A stretch of DNA of 22,735 nt, taken from positions 243,691-266,425 of the forward strand of contig BFEA01000938.1 in the NCBI GenBank assembly GCA_003427395.1, in the 5' to 3' direction. The translations under genes were made by a program, and so were the position numbers. Origin of the DNA: Chara braunii. Its lineage: Eukaryota > Streptophyta > Charophyceae > Charales > Characeae. Each line of letters starts with the position of its first letter. Position 1 is the first letter of the stretch. The notes beneath the pieces were generated by a model, which saw only the letters and a list, made by a program, of their open reading frames with translations, made no database searches and was not told the DNA's origin. Positions 9,781 through 18,300 of this stretch are shown piece by piece.

Positions 9781-11091
9781 GGTTCGGGGATCGAGGCTGG
9801 CGAGCGCCAACGCAGCGGCAGCGGAGCATCCAGGAGGAAGCCGATGGGGTTGAGGGCCGTGGGGTTATCCCCCTTGGTTTTGTCAATGGCGGCATCCGAA
9901 CGGTGGTGGCGTTTTCTAAAAATAATTTATTTTAGTGTCGTATTATTTTTATACACCCCGGCGGGCCGTTGGTTTGGACGAGACGCCGGATCTAATGGCC
10001 GACATGGCAGTCGAGGACCTTGAGTGCCTGCCCCGGTTGACGGGTCCGCGTGTTTGGGGTGCTGGCAAAAAGTCCTCCCTTACGCCGTAGTTGAAAAATC
10101 ACGGCGTGGTCATGAACACGACCTACATTTCGGGTACGGTGAGGTCATGCGGGGGCACCTTGTGTTCGCAGGGGAGGTGGCGTGGAGTGTGGCCGCAAAA
10201 CTACTTTCTGGATTGCGCCGGAGTACTCCGTTGTATAGCATCCCGGGGATCTCCATAACAGCCACACCCGCGCTCAAAGCCTCCAGCGAGGGGACATGTG
10301 GGGGTTGCGCCCACCGATCAGGTGCATTACCTACTGCAGCAAGTGGGTGGCACCGGCCAGGGGTCAGCCGGTATCACTAAGGCAGGGCCTTTTCAATAGG
10401 CCGGTCACAGTGCCTCACCTCCGGTTCCCTCCCCTATGGGCATCATCGGTTTCTGCTCAGGGCCACTTGAGAGGGGGGGACGGGACTGTCGGCATACATC
10501 TGAGAGATGAGCTGCGGGTCCTCTGCGGGCCTAAGAAACAGGGCGGTGCGCCACAAGCCCAGGCGACGGCCACAGGCGCAGAGCAGCGTGGGGAACCGGA
10601 TAGCGGAGTGTCGCAGGGGGCGGGTACAGCGGAGCACAGTGCGTGACGGGGAATCACAGAGGGAATGAACCCGGGCGCGTTTCTGCGCCGGATCCATTCG
10701 GGGAAGGCACAGGGGAGGAGCGGAGTCGGCAGCAGAAGAGGTAAGGCCGAGCAGTCGGGAGGCCGGATGAAGGCAACGGAGAGGAGGTGCCGTAGCTAGG
10801 CTGCGCTGACCGGTGCGGCACGTTAGTGTGATGGGCCGCGGATTGTCGGACTGCGCTAAGCGGAGGAGAGCGCAGCGAGGGAGATGGTAAAAACGGGCAG
10901 TCGGGCCGGCCACTACGGCTACTGGGCGTTGTGCCCAATTACAGTGGGTGAAGCGGGCAACGGGTGACAGGGAAAGAGCAGGGTGGCACGAAGGTGAGTG
11001 GACCCAGACAGGGTTCCACACCGGGTGCATGCAGGCGGGAGACAACGCAGTGACGAGAGCGGCTATGGCCGAGCAAGGAGTGCAGCCCTCA
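9781..11091. other. Insertion interior, no gene recognised
   Basis: Several short to medium open frames exist, the longest about 200 codons on the minus strand at 10443-11045. They are rich in Arg, Pro, Ser, Leu and Cys and show no domain, which is typical of chance frames in GC-rich DNA. An AT-rich break lies at 9910-9955. No tRNA, rRNA or primer-binding site was recognised. Confidence 0.5.
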
Positions 11092-11113
11092 CCCGATTCC
11101 TGAGGGAATCGGG
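11092..11113. repeat. Perfect 9-bp hairpin (CCCGATTCC type, copy 1)
   Basis: CCCGATTCC and GGAATCGGG are perfect complements around the tetraloop TGAG. A related hairpin with the same GATTC/GAATC core lies 175 bp downstream. Confidence 0.7.
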
Positions 11114-11266
11114 CGGACCAAGGGAGTAGGTAGGGGTTTTCGGCAAAGGCGAGTCGGATTATGAAGTCAGAAAGGGCGGGAAATAAGCAGAAGAAGAGGT
11201 AAGGAAGGATTGGACTGCGTGAAGATGGCAGGCGGAGGAGCTATGGAAGGAAGGAAGAAAGTTATA

Positions 11267-11300
11267 CCCCTCCCGATTCTCAATGGAATCGCGTGAGGGG
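11267..11300. repeat. Hairpin (GATTC/GAATC core, copy 2)
   Basis: CCCCTC pairs with GAGGGG and, across a small internal loop, GATTC pairs with GAATC around a six-base loop. It shares the CCCGATTC word with the hairpin at 11092-11113 and sits in purine-rich DNA (11140-11480) that otherwise shows no gene. Confidence 0.6.
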
Positions 11301-11509
11301 AGGGGCCAATTCGGTTATTTTGGCCAGGCGAACTAGAGTATGAGCTTAGTCTTAGGTAGAAGTTAGTAAGAGATGAGGTGGAGAAGAAAGTTAGTGCGCC
11401 GGGGCTATGGCGGGAGAGGAAATGGAGGGAGAGGAAAAAGACGTTGTTGCCCGTTAGTGGATGGATCGCAGTGGGGGAAGATCCGAAACGAAGGTTTCGG
11501 GGCAGGGCG

Positions 11510-11704
11510 AATCCAACCGTGAAGTCAGTTTTGGGAGAGAGTAAGTATATTAGAAATTANNNNNNNNNNNNNNNNNNNNNNNNNNNNNNNNNNNNNNNNN
11601 NNNNNNNNNNNNNNNNNNNNNNNNNNNNNNNNNNNNNNNNNNNNNNNNNNNNNNAATCCAACCGTGAAGTCAGTTTTGGGAGAGAGTAAGTATATTAGAA
11701 ATTA
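11510..11704. other. Assembly gap (95 N) flanked by an identical 50-bp repeat
   Basis: The N run occupies 11560-11654. The 50 bases before it (11510-11559) and the 50 after it (11655-11704) are identical, beginning AATCCAACCG and ending TATTAGAAATTA. This is the signature of two contigs that overlap by one k-mer length but were scaffolded with an estimated gap. The true sequence is probably continuous, with one copy of the 50 bp and no missing bases. Confidence 0.85.
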
Positions 11705-11744
11705 GTAGAGAAAATGGCTGCATGTAGGAAGGGAGGCTGAACGT

Positions 11745-11784
11745 GGGATGAATCTTCCCCATTCCGAGCGAAAGATTCATTCCC
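11745..11784. repeat. Hairpin, 12-bp stem with one bulge
   Basis: GGGATGAATCTT pairs with AAGATTCATTCCC, leaving one unpaired base, around a 15-base loop. A weaker imperfect relative, GATGCATCTTC with GAAGGTTCATC, lies near 11952-11989. Confidence 0.6.
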
Positions 11785-11989
11785 CTTTTTCTTCTTTTCT
11801 TCTTTCGTCCTTTTCGTACGTACTCATATGGGGCATGGCCTTCTGCACTAAGCAGCGGAGAGAGAGCGAGAAAAGAATGTATGCTTACCTGGTGGCCGGT
11901 GCATTGTTCGACAGGGCGATGAAGGCAGCAGGTACGGGGCTGGGAAATGACGATGCATCTTCCCACCCTGTAGTAGAAGGTTCATCCGA

Positions 11990-13430
11990 TCTGGCTCCTC
12001 GCAGCAGCGAGGGAGGCGAGAAGCTGGCCACGAGGACGGAGACTTACCTGTTGCCCGATTAGCTCGCCCAGGAGGCAAAGTGAGGGATTAGGAGCTCGGG
12101 CAGCGGGCTGGCATCGTGACATGGAGAGGGGTTGTTGGACGACCGGCCAACGGAGGTTTGAGGCAATAACAGGTCAATGATGCCCTTAGATGTTCTGGGC
12201 CGCAGCTTCTTAGAGGGACTGAAGTGAATCACTATGAGCTGCTGCTCATGCTCCGTGTGGTTTCCATGGGTGCACTGTTTCATGAAGACGTGTTCATTGG
12301 CCGCTGCAGAGCCTATGTATTGAGCAGGGCAGCTACAGGTGAGCCGCAGGCTTGGGAGGTCGCCTGCTAATCGGGAAGTTCTCGGCTTACCATTATTTCA
12401 ATTTGTGGCCAACCGCAGTAGGCCTAGGCTGCCTGTGCGAGCAGCGACGACAGGCTGTGTTTCCCACAGGTATGTGGATGAGTGGTTGTTGAAAGATCAA
12501 ACTGCAAGGCATGTGGCTCAGTCATATGGCTCGGTCACTGCATGCGACTGCTGCGTGCATTAGGATTGCTGGTACGTAGTGGTGCGGCTGCTTATTGCGG
12601 TTCACGCAGGGCGATTTGCAGGAGTCAACTAACATTGCTGCTATAGGCTGCTTCAGAACTTGCCGGGTCGGTGCCGCGCTAGCTATGTGTTTCGCTGTTC
12701 ATTTTCATCTGCGTTATCCCCTGTAGCGGTTACTGAGTGGCTGCAGGCCACTATGCTGCCTTGGCTACGGCCGTTTGAAGGTTGTTTGGTTGCAGCGGCG
12801 CGTTGAAGAGTGGAGGAGTAGTTGTGGAAGAGGGAGGGAGTTCGTCAGGAGAGTTTGACTCGGCAGTTGGAATTTGAGGGTTGACCAAGCTGTTGTTACT
12901 TGGCCACCATTGCGGGGCCCAGAGGTGATTAAAGATACCAAGGCTCTCTCCCGCGAGTCTGAGAGCACCCCTCTTGGATCTGAGAGTCTGAAACTCCATT
13001 CTTCTGCCCTTCTCACTCTAAGTCTAGTCTGTTGGTTCTGAGAGGAAGGCGGCAGGCGGGATTGCAACCCGTAATCCGCAACAAGACTCTGTGGGGAGTC
13101 CACCCACCGATTGCGAGAGCTCTGTCGGAACTCAGAAGGAGTCTGGAGCCAGGGAACTGTCAGGTAACCATTGTTGTTCCTTCTATAAACCCAGTTATAG
13201 CCCCTACCTGTATCGCCTATTGCATCGCTGACTAAGTATATGGTGTGCAGCCCTACCTTTAGCTTCGCTTGACGTTCAGGACACTGAACAAGACTAAGTA
13301 AGTGAATGTCTGTTCAAGTTTCAGTATCAGCCTTGTTGACTGTATGAAATCAGACTGTTAAAAGGAACTGCATCTGGGTAAGGCAGGATGGAGGGCTAAA
13401 TTGCATGCGGTTTGACTGGGTAATTGAGGA
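11990..13430. other. Insertion interior, no gene recognised
   Basis: No open frame longer than about 110 codons and no recognisable domain is present on either strand. Short direct and inverted words occur around 12945-13000 (GAGTCTGAGAG, TCTGAGAGTCTG). No RNA gene was recognised. Confidence 0.45.
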
Positions 13431-14358
13431 TGGGAGGTCCCCATAAGTTTGGGGAGACCCAGTGCTTTGTTTCTTTTGGTTTTGATTGAAGCATCAGACC
13501 CTTATATAAGTTTAGGGGGTCTGATTGCTTTGGAGGCTGGGATGTCCCCATAAGTTTGGGGAGACCCAGTGCTATGGTTTTGCATGAAGGGTCAAGCTGT
13601 TCTATAAGTTTAGATGGCCTGACTGCTCTGACATGCGAGGGTTTGATTGTGCTTGACTTTCAGGGACTCAGGGCATTCAATAAGTTTTGGTGCCTTGGTT
13701 TGCCTTGTTTTCATTGGGGTTTTATCTGTTTCTTAGGCTTCTGAACGAGGGGACCGAGCTGTTCTGTACGTTCAGGTGGCTTAATCTCTTCCTGCTTTTA
13801 TTTTGAAGAAGTAGACCTTGGCAAAGGGGCAGATTCTTCTGTAAGTTCAGGGGGCATGACTCAATGCCACACACGTGATGGCTCAGAGAGAAATGAACTT
13901 GACAGAGAGTTAGACCCTTCTGTAAGTTCAGGGGGTCTAACTCGAAGCCTCGCACATGTCGGAACCCAATGGTTATAACTTGGCTATACTTTATTACTAT
14001 TTATTTAAGAACGAGCTAATCAAACTGTTCTATAAGTTTAGGTGGTCTGACTATAGCCTATCACAACCTGACGAGAGTATAATTAAGAATAAAACTAGTG
14101 GTAAACTGGGGCGGACTGAACTTAAGCTAGTTCAGTCATATGCAGCCTTAGAAGACAAAGGAGAAGATAAATATATACAACTTGGATACTTTAAACAGTC
14201 CAGGGCGACCAGAGTGGTCTAGTCATGTGCCCAAAGAAGAGAAAAGTAGTTCTGCCCTCTGTTTGTGTATATTTGGCCAAGTCAGAACGCTTTATAAGTT
14301 TAGGTGTTCTGACTCTAGGCCTGGCTAAGTTGGGTGCGCTCTGTAAGTTTAGGCAGCC
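13431..14358. repeat. Array of ~10 hairpins with a conserved loop and covarying stems
   Basis: A short unit recurs with spacing mostly of 50-110 bp. Each has a loop containing (A/C)T(A/G)TAAGTT(T/C)AGG or ATAAGTTT, closed by a stem whose sequence differs between copies but stays complementary. Best members: 13431-13461 and 13538-13568 (TGGG..CCCC with GGGG..CCCA), 13493-13525 (ATCAGACCC/GGGTCTGAT, 9 bp), 13907-13943 (GAGTTAGACCC/GGGTCTAACTC, 11 bp) and 14281-14313 (GTCAGAAC/GTTCTGAC, 8 bp). Weaker members are at 13591-13623, 13669-13697, 13757-13782, 14019-14051 and 14332-14358. A loop-like sequence without a good stem lies near 13838. Function is unknown. Confidence 0.8.
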
Positions 14359-14652
14359 TGACCTATGCCTTATGTAAGAGGGAAATAAAGGATTAAATCA
14401 TTGAAAGATCATGAACTATTGTTAGTTCAGGTATACTTTGAGGTGGTGAGAGTACTTACCTTTGTGGTTTGGCTTGCATGTGACTGAGTGAGGCTACTAC
14501 TTGGTTGAAGTTTCAATTTGATAGGTAGTTGCTTTAGTCGCTCGCCACGTGCTGGAGCTATAGGAGTTAGTTTCAATTCCTTCATTTTCTGAGCATAGTT
14601 TTTTTTACTTAGGTCAATTCTTGCATTTTCTGGGATCATTTTTTTGTACTTC

Positions 14653-15232
14653 GCTTTGTATAAATCTTGGCAAGCCACTTTACTTACGGGAAGCGCTGCC
14701 GAAATTTCTACAAGTCCAAGGAGTTAGTCAATTGTTGACTTGTCAAAGTTCAACTTGTCTTTTCTTTATATCACCTAGTAAAAATCTGGACAGTCTCCTT
14801 TTCTAAAGGGAGTGCTGCCCAAATTTTTGCTAGTTCAGGGAGTTAGACAAAATTGGACTTTGAGAAGTCAAATTTACTTTAAAATTCTGAACTTAGCCTT
14901 GTATAAATTTTTGGAATAACACTTTTTTAAAGGGAGTGCTGCCGAAATTTCTGCAAAACTAAGGAGTTAGTTAAATCTTGTCTAAGTTGAAATCAAGTTG
15001 TCTTTTGAGTTCGTATCTGACTTAATATAAATCTGGGAAGTCTCCCTTTCTAAGGGGAGTGCTGCCCAAATTTTTACTAATTCAGGGAGTTAGACAAAAT
15101 TTGACATTCCAGAGTTAAAGATTATTTCTGCTTTCATGTTTGGATTTGTATAAATTATGAAAAGGCATTTTTTCTATGGGAAGCACTGCCGAAATTTTCT
15201 TAGTTCTAAGGAGATAAACTATATTTTGACAG
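14653..15232. repeat. Tandem array of five ~120-bp units alternating two subtypes
   Basis: Each unit carries TATAAAT or AAAAAT, then CTTTCTAAGGGGAGTGCTGC-like sequence, then a diagnostic word, then GGAGTTAG. Units start near 14653, 14764, 14895, 15012 and 15138. Units 1, 3 and 5 have GCCGAAATTTTC or GCCGAAATTTCT and AAGGAG. Units 2, 4 have GCCCAAATTTTT and AGGGAGTTAGACAAAAT. The alternation implies a higher-order unit of about 240 bp that was itself duplicated. The array is T-rich and non-coding. Confidence 0.8.
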
Positions 15233-16030
15233 GTGGCGATTCTGGTAGTCCACTCTGAATAGGGGAGATTCTGCCATTAGTCTACCTTTGCTTTGGGCAC
15301 TGGTTTAGAGGTAGATTTAAGCTTAGTTAATTAGGATGTTTGAGTAGAATCGTGATATGGAAGTTATTCTCCATTGACTTATAGGTTTAGTCTGGGGATT
15401 GACCTGTCTTGTGTTACAGGTCTTCTTGATCGATCTGATTCAGGACTTTGACTAAATTCAGCTGGATCCCTTGAGGATCATCTTCTTTTATCATTGATAA
15501 CAGGTCGGTTGCCGATTCGTCGGTTTACGATTTAACTCCAATCCACTCTTGTCACTTAACCTAAGGGCTTTAGTCATGTGGTTTGAATTGTTTCATTGTG
15601 TTTTCACCCGGACTTTATTGAATGACCATTTAACTAAAGTACTGAGTACTTATTTTGGGGAGTTGCACAGGAGTGAGGTTTGTATGGCTAAAGCAGGGAG
15701 TATGAGTGCAAGGAATGGTTGAAGTTGACCTCGTGTAGTGCGTGAACTTTTGATCGAATCTTTGATGTGGCTGCAGGTGCGTTTGTGAATCGGGCTCTAG
15801 AAGTGATTGTCTGCGATTACATGTATATATGGTTGAGAGGAGCCTCACTGTGACTGTGAGAAGTGATCGTCCTATATAATTAACCCTCATATATTTATAA
15901 GTGCCCTGGGTATTTGAGAGGCCTACTGTAATTGTGCATAAGGGTTAACCAGATTATGTCTTGAGATAAAAGGGGGATTCTCATTTTACCGTTCCTTTTT
16001 AGAGTTGTTTAGTTGGACGTTGTAGTCCGT
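15233..16030. other. Insertion interior, AT-rich, no gene
   Basis: No credible open frame or RNA gene was recognised. A purine tract AAAAGGGGGA lies at about 15967-15976. It resembles a polypurine tract but is not followed by a TG that matches the element's left end. Confidence 0.4.
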
Positions 16031-16245
16031 GGCAGCCGTCAAAGTCAAACCCCTGGACTTTAGTCCAGGCCTGGAGTGAGACTCATCCCCAGGGCCGCCG
16101 GAAACGACTGCCACCACAGGTATGAACCTTTGTACCACCCACTGTGCACAGAGTGCAGAAGAGGGTGTGTGGTCTTCAACCGCGCATGGCGGTTGTCCAT
16201 CGTCGAGAGATGAACCCTCAAGGTGCGTGTCAGCCGACACTTGAG
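16031..16245. repeat. Cluster of perfect or near-perfect hairpins
   Basis: GGCAGCCGTC (16031-16040) and AACGACTGCC (16103-16112) pair at eight of ten positions and enclose CCTGGACT-TT-AGTCCAGG (16052-16069) and a second imperfect hairpin containing GAGT-GAG-ACTC (16074-16084), giving a three-way-junction shape. CAACCGC-GCATG-GCGGTTG follows at 16177-16195. CTCAAG..GTGTC-AGCC-GACACTTGAG is at 16217-16245. Such density suggests a structured RNA or single-stranded DNA region, but no known RNA family was recognised. Confidence 0.6.
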
Positions 16246-16492
16246 TGACGGATGCGACCCTCGAGATTAACGAGGACGGTATGAGCATGGGTACTACATA
16301 GTACGTCATCATTGCGACCGCTTGCGTATGCTTGCATTGCGAGTCGATATGAGTTAGCCATGCGTCCGCGCGGTTTTATACTAAGTCTCGCGCGCGACGC
16401 CAATTCGATTTCCCGCATTGGAAAGTTATGGGTTGGCTACCGAGGGGCTAGGAGCATTGTCGCGTTGTTTATGTTGTGTCGTTTCGTATGTT

Positions 16493-16511
16493 TGTGTGTG
16501 TGTGTGTGTGT
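16493..16511. repeat. Short (TG)n microsatellite
   Basis: Nine consecutive TG units followed by a T-rich run, inside the right part of the insertion. The overlapping short open frames are repeat by-products. Confidence 0.85.
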
Positions 16512-16810
16512 TTTATTTTTGTGTTCGAAAAGTGGTGTGCGCGTGGTGTGTGGGATGCGTCCTAGTCGACAGACGACGAGTCGCGCTTGGGACCTCAGCC
16601 CCCCAAGATGTCGGTTCGCGTGCGGGTCCGATAGAGGCATATTACCGTGCATGCCCCCTATGCTACAGCAACCGAAAAACGCCCTCGGCTGGTCCACCTC
16701 TGCGATTGCAACTGATTAGCTTTCGTACTGTGGACTGGTAGCTCGGCGGGGATACGCCCACTGAAGGGAGGTGACAACTCCCGTAAGGTGGAGGTAAGTT
16801 GTGCCTCGTG

Positions 16811-16836
16811 TAGGCCCTATCCTGTCGTAGGGGCTA
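16811..16836. repeat. Hairpin near the right end of the insertion
   Basis: TAGGCCCTA and TAGGGGCTA pair at eight of nine positions around an eight-base loop. GGCCG-GAG-CGGCC, a perfect five-pair hairpin, lies just downstream at about 16861-16873. Confidence 0.5.
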
Positions 16837-16938
16837 GCGAGAGGTATGGCTGGCGCACTCGGCCGGAGCGGCCTAAGGAAGCTCCACTTATGTGTTTGTG
16901 ACGAGGCTGGTCCAACTCCTGCGTGACGCGGGCGAGAG

Positions 16939-16964
16939 GGTACCGCGCTGCCACGTGCGGTGCC
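16939..16964. repeat. Subterminal hairpin at the right end of the insertion
   Basis: GGTACCGC and GCGGTGCC form an eight-pair stem (one G-T) around a ten-base loop, ending 18 bases before the CGACA terminus. It mirrors the hairpin next to the left terminus. Confidence 0.6.
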
Positions 16965-16982
16965 GGACCGATGCGCTCGACA

Positions 16983-16986
16983 ACGG
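16983..16986. repeat. Right 4-bp target-site duplication (ACGG)
   Basis: ACGG follows the element's CGACA end directly and matches the ACGG at 9207-9210. Confidence 0.85.
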
Positions 16987-17102
16987 GAGTAGGAAATACG
17001 TCGCTAACTCCTCGTTGTTCAAGGACTGCCCGCCTTACATGGGCTGCGACGACGACCAATCCATCGAGGCGACGGAGAAGTTGGCCGGTCACAAGAAGCT
17101 GN
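16983..17102 (+). repeat. Direct repeat Y, copy 1, ending at a one-N contig join
   Basis: These 119 bp match 17249-17367 with about two substitutions and encode the same protein stretch (RKYVANSSLFKDCPPYMGCD). The copy stops at the single N at 17102, after which the sequence jumps back to repeat X. The N therefore joins two overlapping or paralogous contigs: one with the insertion and one without it. Confidence 0.9.
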
Positions 17103-18300
17103 GGTGCTGGTGCGTCTGTGGAACTACTACCAAGTCAAGCACGAGAAGAGGTCGGACGCGGATTGGAGCCAGAGGTGCCCGTTCCTGAAAACAAGGTCCG
17201 CAATTTTCAAACAGTTTGAGAGTCGTGATTTGGATGCAGAGTTGTGGGACGGGAGCAGGAAATACGTCGCTGACTCCTCGTTGTTCAAGGACTGCCCGCC
17301 TTACATGGGCTGCGACGACGACCAATCCATCGAGGCGACGGAGAAGTTGGCCGGTCACAAGAAGCTGTCCGTCGACTGGAGGAATAAGGTNNTNTCCGTN
17401 TTGACTNGCAGTANACTNAAGAGTCGCGAGATNNCNCTTGCCGAAGGAATTGTGCACATAAAATGGAAGGACACGGGCGACGTGACATCCATCGCGCCAT
17501 TCGGCAACGACCCCTTGGAGGCAGACATAAGGTGTGCGGAGGTAAAGGAGGCGGTGGTTGCCACAAAGAGTCACACGTTCGTTCTCGATCTCTGCAAACC
17601 AGTGGACCTGAAGCTGTGGAAACCGCAAGCGTTCGACACTCTGGATTCCCAGCTTCAGACGTGGTGTCCGTCGCATTGGACACTCGTCGTTTTCGTCCCG
17701 CGGCAACAGAACCTCTCGTTTCTGGCCAGCATGAACCACCTTTCTTTCGTGAAGCTGCTGGAAGGGAAGTGGGTGAGGAGGAGTCAACAGAAGAAAAGCT
17801 TCCCCATCAGGAATAATTTGTACATGGAAGACGACCGGATGTACACACTCTTCAAAGGCGACGATTTGTGCGCTAACACGTCCGTCGTCTACGAGGGGAA
17901 ACTGTCGCCTGCCGCCGCTGCTACACTGCGGCTGCCGCAGAAGGTTACACAAACGGATGTGTCCGACATCCCGTTCAACCCTTGTGATTGGTCGCATGTC
18001 TCGCCTACGCATCGGGGCAGTGTGTACGGGGACATGGAACACAACCCCACGCAATTCGTTAATCTTCTCGAGTCCATCACCAAGAAGGGGGAGGGTGTAG
18101 TCTTCCTCGGGAAGCCACACGCGCGATCCGTGTGGGAACTGCTGAAGGGAGGACGGCACGTCATCACAATGGAAGGGAACTCCGAGCTCTTGCAATTTAC
18201 AATTGATCTCGTCAAAAGCGAGGTCAATTCGGGTGCCCACATTTGCAAGTTCATGGTCGTCAACGAGTCTCGCCCTAGCGCGTGGAACAACAAGACGGAC
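17103..18300 (+). pseudogene. Large gene, part 3: methyltransferase-like fold (uninterrupted copy)
   Basis: An open frame runs from 17104 to 18315, with ambiguous bases at 17391-17435. It repeats the 9061-9210 segment, passes straight through the insertion site, and continues into a region resembling a beta-class (ParB-linked type) N4/N6 DNA methyltransferase. The order fits that class. A strand like motif IV (FVLDLCKPVD, 17578-17607) sits where DPPY/DPPW is expected, followed by WTLVVFVP. Then EHNPTQFVNLLE (18037-18072) resembles motif X 'HPTxKP'. GEGVVFLGKP (18088-18117) lies at motif I, and GGRHVITMEGN (18148-18180) matches the 'GRxxiGIE' strand. Motif I lacks the usual DPFxGSG and motif IV lacks DPP(Y/W), so catalysis is doubtful. 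The frame closes at TGA 18313 only after coding potential has moved on, near 18300. The assignment is by eye and moderate. Confidence 0.5.

Larger units (their letters stand above)
9211..16982. mobile_element. 7.77-kb non-coding insertion, TGTCG...CGACA, 4-bp TSD
   Basis: Boundaries are fixed by comparison with the uninterrupted copy of the host gene at 17103-17367. The left end is TGTCGGTGCG and the right end is GCGCTCGACA, and ACGG is duplicated on both sides. The termini form a five-base inverted repeat of TG...CA type. Removing the apparently spurious gap and its duplicated 50 bp leaves about 7.6 kb. No open frame in it has a recognisable domain. No long terminal direct repeat was found by eye, although several internal TGTCGG words were compared with the left end. 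TG...CA ends with a 4-bp duplication fit a non-autonomous LTR element (LARD-like) or a Ginger-type DNA transposon, whose ends are TGT...ACA with 4-bp duplications. The interior is dense in hairpins and repeat arrays listed separately. Class is unresolved. Confidence 0.8.

Noticed and set aside
10443-11045. 200-codon minus-strand open frame in the insertion
   Set aside because: Low-information Arg/Pro/Ser/Leu/Cys-rich product, no domain, overlapping frames of similar quality; typical of GC-rich non-coding DNA.
13431-15232. CRISPR array
   Set aside because: Repeat units are imperfect, spacing is irregular, the stems vary while loops are constant, and the context is eukaryotic.
15967-15976. Polypurine tract of an LTR element
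   Set aside because: It is not followed by a TG terminus matching the element's left end, and no LTR pair was found to support it.
16609-16982. Possible 3' LTR beginning TGTCGGT and ending CGACA
   Set aside because: Only the first seven bases match the left end of the element; the following sequence does not align with 9218 onward.
9211-16982. Helitron or hammerhead-containing retrozyme
   Set aside because: A 4-bp target duplication and TG...CA ends argue against a Helitron, and no hammerhead core was seen.
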